A stretch of 24,179 nucleotides of DNA, taken from Phellopilus nigrolimitatus. Its lineage: Eukaryota > Basidiomycota > Agaricomycetes > Hymenochaetales > Hymenochaetaceae. Position numbers and translations under genes: made by a program. The stretch's first letter is position 1, and the number at the start of each line of letters is the position of its first letter. The notes under the pieces are model-generated. The model did not search any database. It had not been told where the DNA came from and was given only the letters and a program-made list of their open reading frames with translations. The stretch spans positions 1-24,179 of the forward strand of contig JAJOHG010000383.1 of assembly GCA_021029095.1 (NCBI GenBank), given 5' to 3'. Of the stretch, positions 19,751 to 24,179 are shown piece by piece.

Positions 19751-21102
19751 ATGGCGGCCGTCTTATCATCATCTTCCCCCATCACTCAGGTCTCGCAGCA
19801 GCCGGCCCATACAAATCTGCAACCTCAGCTTCTGACACGCCTACAACTTGACCTCCGTGGAGAGCGATTCTCTGTCGACCGCGAAACAATCATGAACCTG
19901 CCTGAATCTGTTCTGCTTTGTCTATTCCCAAATGGCCTTGTTCTCAGTAGACAAAGTGTTGCTCTCTCTGATGGGGGAGACAACGAAGAGGATGAGGAAA
20001 TCTATGGTGTTGATGTATGTCCATACATTTCCTTCTCCTATCTGAACGCGTCATGTTGATCGCTACCTTGTGTTTAAGTTCGATCCCAAATGTTTTGCCT
20101 ATGTGCTCAACTTCTTCCGCAATGCATCGGACACATTCTACGGAACTACGACGACGCCGGGTCTTTTTGCTGCCCAGCAGCATCTTTCCGAGAACGCGCC
20201 GGCATCCGAATTCGGTCCTCCCCTATCCCAGAACCCACTGCTCACCAAGCAAGCCATTATCGTACTGCGAGAGGAGCTCGAATACTTTGCCATTCCGCCC
20301 AAGGATGGAAAGGCTTCCACAGACGAAAGTGGCATTGCGAATGACGCGCTTTTGGAGATCAAACGCGAGTGCGGACAGGTTTTACTAGATAAACGCAACA
20401 TCTTCACCGCTTTACAACGCAACGTGAATAAGGAAAACAACGTTGCAGAGCAGCACCTGATAGATATGCTATGCATGAGGTACGTATCTTCAGTCGTTAG
20501 AAGGGCGTCGTTTGTCAGATGACTGCGATTGTCACTGGTATCTCCGGTCTCGAGGAGACAAAAAATGTCTCCGATCCGAGGTCGTATGACCTTTAATAGC
20601 CTCTTTATCTCCTTTACGTCTCTTAGACTACTGACATGACGTTCTTCTCTTTCATCAGCGGCTTTGATCGGGAAGACGCATGGGGATTCCGAGCACTTGA
20701 GCCTTCGCGGTGTTGCATCTCATCGATAGCGCTCGTGCTACTGAAAACCGGCATCGTTCACAATGGACCTCCGTATCAAAGCGAGCCTGCTGTTACTGTT
20801 GACTACGGTCAGATGGCGACTGCGCAGAAACTCCTTCTTTTCTGGCGGAAACCAGCGGTAAATTATTTCGATAATTACGTATGAGCAAAATTCTTGGACT
20901 CACCTATCTTTTTCTTCCCACTCAGCGCAAGTGTTGGTGGGACGGTGTGGACGTGGAACTCAGCCGTCCTGATCAAGAGCCGCTCAATGTGAAGTTGTGG
21001 GCACGACGCGTTTGGACATTGGAACTCAGCCTGGTGTGTGCTGATTATTTCGTCATGTTGTCGCTCACCAGCTGACAACTTTTCATCCTAATGCAGATCT
21101 AG
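19751..21102 (+). CDS. WHI2: Whi2-like BTB/POZ-domain stress-response protein
   Basis: Five exons: 19751-20014, 20079-20479, 20659-20857, 20926-21033, 21097-21102, giving 325 aa. In yeast, Whi2 is a BTB-fold partner of the phosphatases Psr1/Psr2 and restrains TORC1 and Ras/PKA signalling under nutrient stress. The BTB signature is LDLRGERFSVDRETIMNLPESVLLCLFPNG, in parts, then FDPKCFAYVLNFFRNASDTF. The C-terminal part, with ELEYFAIP, GFDREDAWGFR and ARRVWTLELSLI, matches what I recall of fungal Whi2 homologues. The ATG sits in AGCAACCATGG. The final coding exon is only six nucleotides (ATC TAG), following a gtgtgt donor. If that intron is kept, the frame would read 14 further codons to a TGA at 21073-21075. 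Yeast Whi2 is longer (486 aa). Confidence 0.75.
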
Positions 21103-21497
21103 TGTGACTTTCGGCTCGTTTTCGTTCTGTATTTTACCGTCTCTTGCGTCGGACGTTCTGCTCGGTTTTCTTTCCTTTATCCGTACACGTAGATACCCAT
21201 CCACCATTCAAGTCCGGTGCCAGCAAGCATTTCTTATCTTGCGCCTGTCATGCGCACTAATGCATTTGGTCGTTTTTTTCGTTCTCAATTGGACTCATGA
21301 CTTGTATTGAAACTCGTCATTCTCATGCCTGAAGATGACGCATAAGTACCTCGCGATCGCGCTGATCAAGTCTAAATTTGGGATCCTATGAGGAAACAAA
21401 GTTTAAATTCTGTTCGTCGCGTACCTCCACTGCCCGCCCGAGCGAAATATCCTTCCATCGACTGCGACTGTTTGCTGCGCCGTTAGCTAGTGCGCTC
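21103..21497. other. Spacer between the WHI2-like gene and LTO1
   Basis: 395 bp between two genes on the plus strand. It should contain the WHI2-like 3' UTR and the LTO1 promoter. It is T-rich at first (21104-21310), and no clear TATA box or other motif is seen. The frame in phase with LTO1 is open from 21378 but contains no other ATG. Confidence 0.5.
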
Positions 21498-22145
21498 ATG
21501 GCTACAATCCAGGAGGCCGAGGCTGTGGACCTTGAGATTCTGGTAGATCTCGAACAGCAGTACGATCTCGTTATCTTTGGCGCACGCACTTCAGAGTCGT
21601 TCACACGGGACACCTTTACCTCAGGTTTTATGATGTCGGCTATGAAGACGGCCTGGAGCATGGAAAAATACATGGCCGCATAGAAGGAAGGGATTTAGGG
21701 AGGGGGAAAGGTTTTGAGATGTGGGAAGAGCTAGGCTTCTACGAAGGATTCGCAAGGCTTTGGAAAGCTATCTGCGATCGAAAGGAGACTAGTGACAGGC
21801 AAGCATTTTCGGTTCTTAAACGCAGATAGAGGGTCAATGATCTCATATGGCAGTCGTGCGGTCCACAACGCGAAGCTCCTGCTCGATCTAATCGCGCGAT
21901 TTCCAACAGAAAACCCCTCACACACTGACTCAGAAGTCGACATTCCAAAGCTTTTCAACCAGATACGGTCACGGTACAAGATGCTCTGCGCCCTTATTGG
22001 TATCAAACCGAGCCTCCGAGCCGCCCAATCTGCGTCACAGGCCAGCGTATCGGTCAGTTCAGAAGACAATGACGGTTCGAGCCCGAGGAACGTATGGAGA
22101 ATAGACAACGCCGATAATCCAGGAGGTGTAGACTTCAGCTTCTAG
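21498..22145 (+). CDS. LTO1: Lto1 homologue, Yae1-Lto1 adaptor for Fe-S assembly
   Basis: Three exons: 21498-21559, 21625-21791, 21826-22145, giving 182 aa (human LTO1 137, yeast 161). Lto1 with Yae1 recruits the cytosolic Fe-S machinery to the ABC protein Rli1/ABCE1, needed for ribosome biogenesis and recycling. The first intron splits LEQQ/FYDVGYEDG. Exon 2 carries the defining deca-GX3 motif, Gly every fourth residue from GYEDGLEHGKIHG through GRIEGRDLGRGKG, then FEMWEELGFYEGFARLWKA. Exon 3 has the C-terminal helix region (LLLDLIARFP, KLFNQIRSRYKMLCALIGIKP) and ends VDFSF, like the GLSF end of human LTO1. The second intron is only 34 nt; if not removed, translation stops at TAG 21827-21829. 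The ATG is in CTCATGG context. Confidence 0.85.
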
Positions 22146-22679
22146 CACTCGGAGCTTGGAAGTGAGTTACTAACATTGGGATGCTTCGCTCTGCCGAAAT
22201 GCAGGCTGATGATGTATTGGAATACAGAATTTCGGAATTGGTTGATGCACACACCCTCACACGATCAGTGCGGGGAACTCAAGCCGTTACAGCGCTGGTC
22301 AGAGTTTAACAACTTCGCATCAAGATACGCTTCTCAAGATGACAGAAGTAGGACTGAGAGTAAGGCTTTCGTCCCCTGTAGGCAAATACTTTTCTAACTG
22401 AATTTGCACGTATTTCTAGACTCCGCGTCTTTCGCTTTCAGCAAGCAAAGTCGTTGAGCTAAACCAAACGCGATCATATTCGTATTAGCAAATCAGGGAG
22501 GAGAGCATGATGACGAGATGAAGCTCAAGATTCCATTGACTACTAAGAATTTAGGTAGCTCCGCGATGATTTATTGCCCAGTGCGATCTAATTACACAAT
22601 TGACTGTTATTTTCGTGACACGGTAGAGTTACATTTTTCTTGTTTTCCATGGGGCCCTAGCGATCGTTCACCACCATGT
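22146..22679. other. Region between convergent LTO1 and amine oxidase genes
   Basis: This holds the two 3' ends. An intron-like segment with good signals (gtgagttactaac...aaatgcag, about 22160-22203) follows the LTO1 stop and may be a 3' UTR intron. The exon-like frame behind it is open for about 35 codons, but I recognise nothing in it. Confidence 0.4.
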
Positions 22680-24179
22680 TCAATGAGCGCAGCAGCTGGA
22701 GCCATTCATATCCCCGAAAGCAGAACAACTTTTCTTGTCGTTTGCGGCTGGCACGTCCATCGCAGGACTCTTCCTGAAAAAGTTCTGCGGCTTGAAAACG
22801 ACATTGATATGCTCCGTTGGCATACTAGATGAAAGTTCGAATGAGGATCGCCTTGTAAGAGAAAAAAAAAAGAAAGGCACATACACGGGCCAGTCTTCAG
22901 GACGCGGGATATGGTTGACACCTATTTGACCTGATGTTAAGTCGGAAGCGAAGCGCAGAAAAACATGGACAATCACCGAGCGTAAGGAAGAGTACAATGT
23001 CCTCGTTGTCAATCGGGGCATCCTCCCTCGACCAAGCGGGTACAGATTCTGCGGGTTCCTCTCTTGTCTGTGGTACGTATTTGCCTGCAGGCCAGACGCG
23101 CGAACCATCAGGGCCCTCCTTATCTCTCACGACCCACAGCGCCTTCGAGCCAAACGCCGCACGTTTCTTCACCCACGAGTTCTCTTGCGCGAGTAAAGTC
23201 TGCACCGCACCCTTCATGAGGATGCCGTACCCTGGCGCTGCGCCAGTGGAGTAATGTTTCTCCGCATTCGGGTTCACGATCTTCCAACGGCGGTCACGCT
23301 CGAACGAGAAGTCCCGTGCGCCTTCGACAGACGTCTTGAGTATTTTCGTCTCCGTGAGAAACGCATTACCCGCGAAGTTACCGTTTGCACCCGTCGGTTC
23401 CTTGTACGGGACGACGTCGACTTCGACAACGCTATTATTCAAGCCGTCAATCATCGGGTCGACGCGCAGTGAGAAGAGGTGCTGGTGATAGTGTGCGGTG
23501 ATGTTCGGGGCGACGGTAGTACCAAACGAGCTCTTCTCCTCATTATTTTCGACGTATACTTGTAATATCCCTGTGAGACGAGCCTCAAATTCGACATTGC
23601 CATCCTGGTAAAAGCGATAATTCCAGATGTATTCTGCCGTAAGATACGACAAAATCAGTAATCCTTTGTAACAGAAAGAAAGAAAATCGAGTGTACCGTA
23701 ATTGGCGAGTGTGCAGCACATGCTGATGACGAGACGCCGGCTTCTCGCAGCAAATGAGCGGCCACCGGTACGGTAGTCGCTGTGTTTCCAGAGCAGTCCG
23801 GCGTCCTCTTCATGGATGCAGATAGCATTTTTTATTTTGACCGCGCTTCCGTTATGACCAACAAAGCAACCAGGCTAGTAAAAGACAATCAGTCTGCGTC
23901 TAAAGTCGAGCGCCTATCGTCGAAGAGACACACAGATAATGGATCGCCCCGACGCAATCGCAACCTAGCGACAGGTCATTCGCCATGGTTCCCATACCGT
24001 ACTCGCCGCTAGATAAAAAGAAGGTTTTAAGGCTGTAAGCGCAGCAACGAATACTAGAACTTACGAGTCAAACGCGAACTTTCTTGGATGAGGGAACTCG
24101 GGTGCGCCATAAGGCACAACCATTTCCGCGAGAGAGAGGCGGTAGAAAATCGGGCGGATCGTCCCATTGTCATCGTAGG
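22680..24179 (-). CDS. Copper amine oxidase (primary-amine oxidase), 5' end missing
   Basis: Visible exons: 24065->24179, 23930-24008, 23697-23874, 22977-23633, 22885-22921, 22680-22824; the N-terminal domains lie beyond the right edge. The enzyme oxidises primary amines to aldehydes with release of ammonia and H2O2, using Cu and the cofactor TPQ made from a tyrosine. Seen here: the catalytic-base region FAFDSGEYGMG, LSLGCDC, ICIHEEDAGLLWKHSDYR, the TPQ motif TLANYEY (Tyr codon 23698-23700), the copper motif TAHYHQHLFSLRVDP, and the C-terminal NHIPRPEDWPVMP with the third likely Cu His. An intron splits the TPQ motif right after the Tyr codon (Y|E, phase 1). The donor at 23929 (gtctct) is weak and would add one Cys (HYLCPGC) compared with the HYLPGC that I expect. 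No targeting signal can be judged. Confidence 0.95.

Noticed and set aside
22074..22090. tRNA B-box-like sequence GGTTCGAGCCC
   Set aside because: It lies inside the LTO1 coding exon, and no T-stem, A box or acceptor stem can be paired around it.
21365..22145. Broken transcription-factor-like pseudogene
   Set aside because: The apparent stops and frame change disappear once introns 21560-21624 and 21792-21825 are removed, and the product has the complete LTO1 deca-GX3 motif.

Overview
The window looks like nuclear DNA of a basidiomycete fungus, most likely an Agaricomycete. Genes are close together on both strands. Nearly all are split by short introns (about 50-75 nt) with GT-AG ends and degenerate YTNAY-like branch sites. 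Coding exons are GC-rich at third codon positions and intergenic DNA is more AT-rich. The gene families (Tom70, Ptc7-type PP2C, ZIP zinc transporter, Whi2-like BTB protein, Lto1, copper amine oxidase) are normal for this group. No rRNA, tRNA, intact transposon or CRISPR array was found.

Layout from left to right: (1) 3..188, end of an unidentified gene, probably + strand. (2) 962..3416 (-), a ten-exon TOM70 mitochondrial import receptor. (3) a 2.3 kb divergent intergenic region. (4) 5747..8585 (+), a three-exon Ptc7-like PP2C phosphatase with long low-complexity insertions. (5) 10227..12595 (-), an eight-exon ZIP zinc transporter with a very long His-rich loop and one GC-AG intron. (6) 13046..13364 and 15675..16019 (+), two tiny paralogous genes whose first coding exon is only the ATG; a decayed kinase-like pseudogene (about 13826..14820) lies between them. 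(7) 16656..18971 (-), a vWA-fold protein resembling Mediator subunit 25. (8) 19751..21102 (+), a Whi2-like BTB protein ending in a 6-nt coding exon. (9) 21498..22145 (+), an LTO1 homologue with a 34-nt intron. (10) 22680..>24179 (-), a copper amine oxidase running off the right edge.

The genes do not form a pathway or secondary-metabolite cluster. Two genes are mitochondrial by family (TOM70 and the Ptc7-like phosphatase). ZIP, LTO1 and amine oxidase each touch metal biology (Zn uptake, Fe-S assembly, Cu enzyme), but nothing in the sequence shows they act together. The most unusual system is the pair of micro-proteins. They are 62 and 73 aa, 37 of the first 49 residues are identical, and both have an N-myristoylation-type start (MGSIxS), an Ile/Ala-rich helix, a CCRC cluster, an Arg/Gly tail and a terminal Ala-Tyr. 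They share the same three-exon structure, and both promoters have a TATA box preceded by TGACG/CGTCA half-sites. I know of no assigned function for such proteins.

All exon boundaries come from reading-frame continuity, splice consensus and remembered family motifs. No alignment or transcript data were available.
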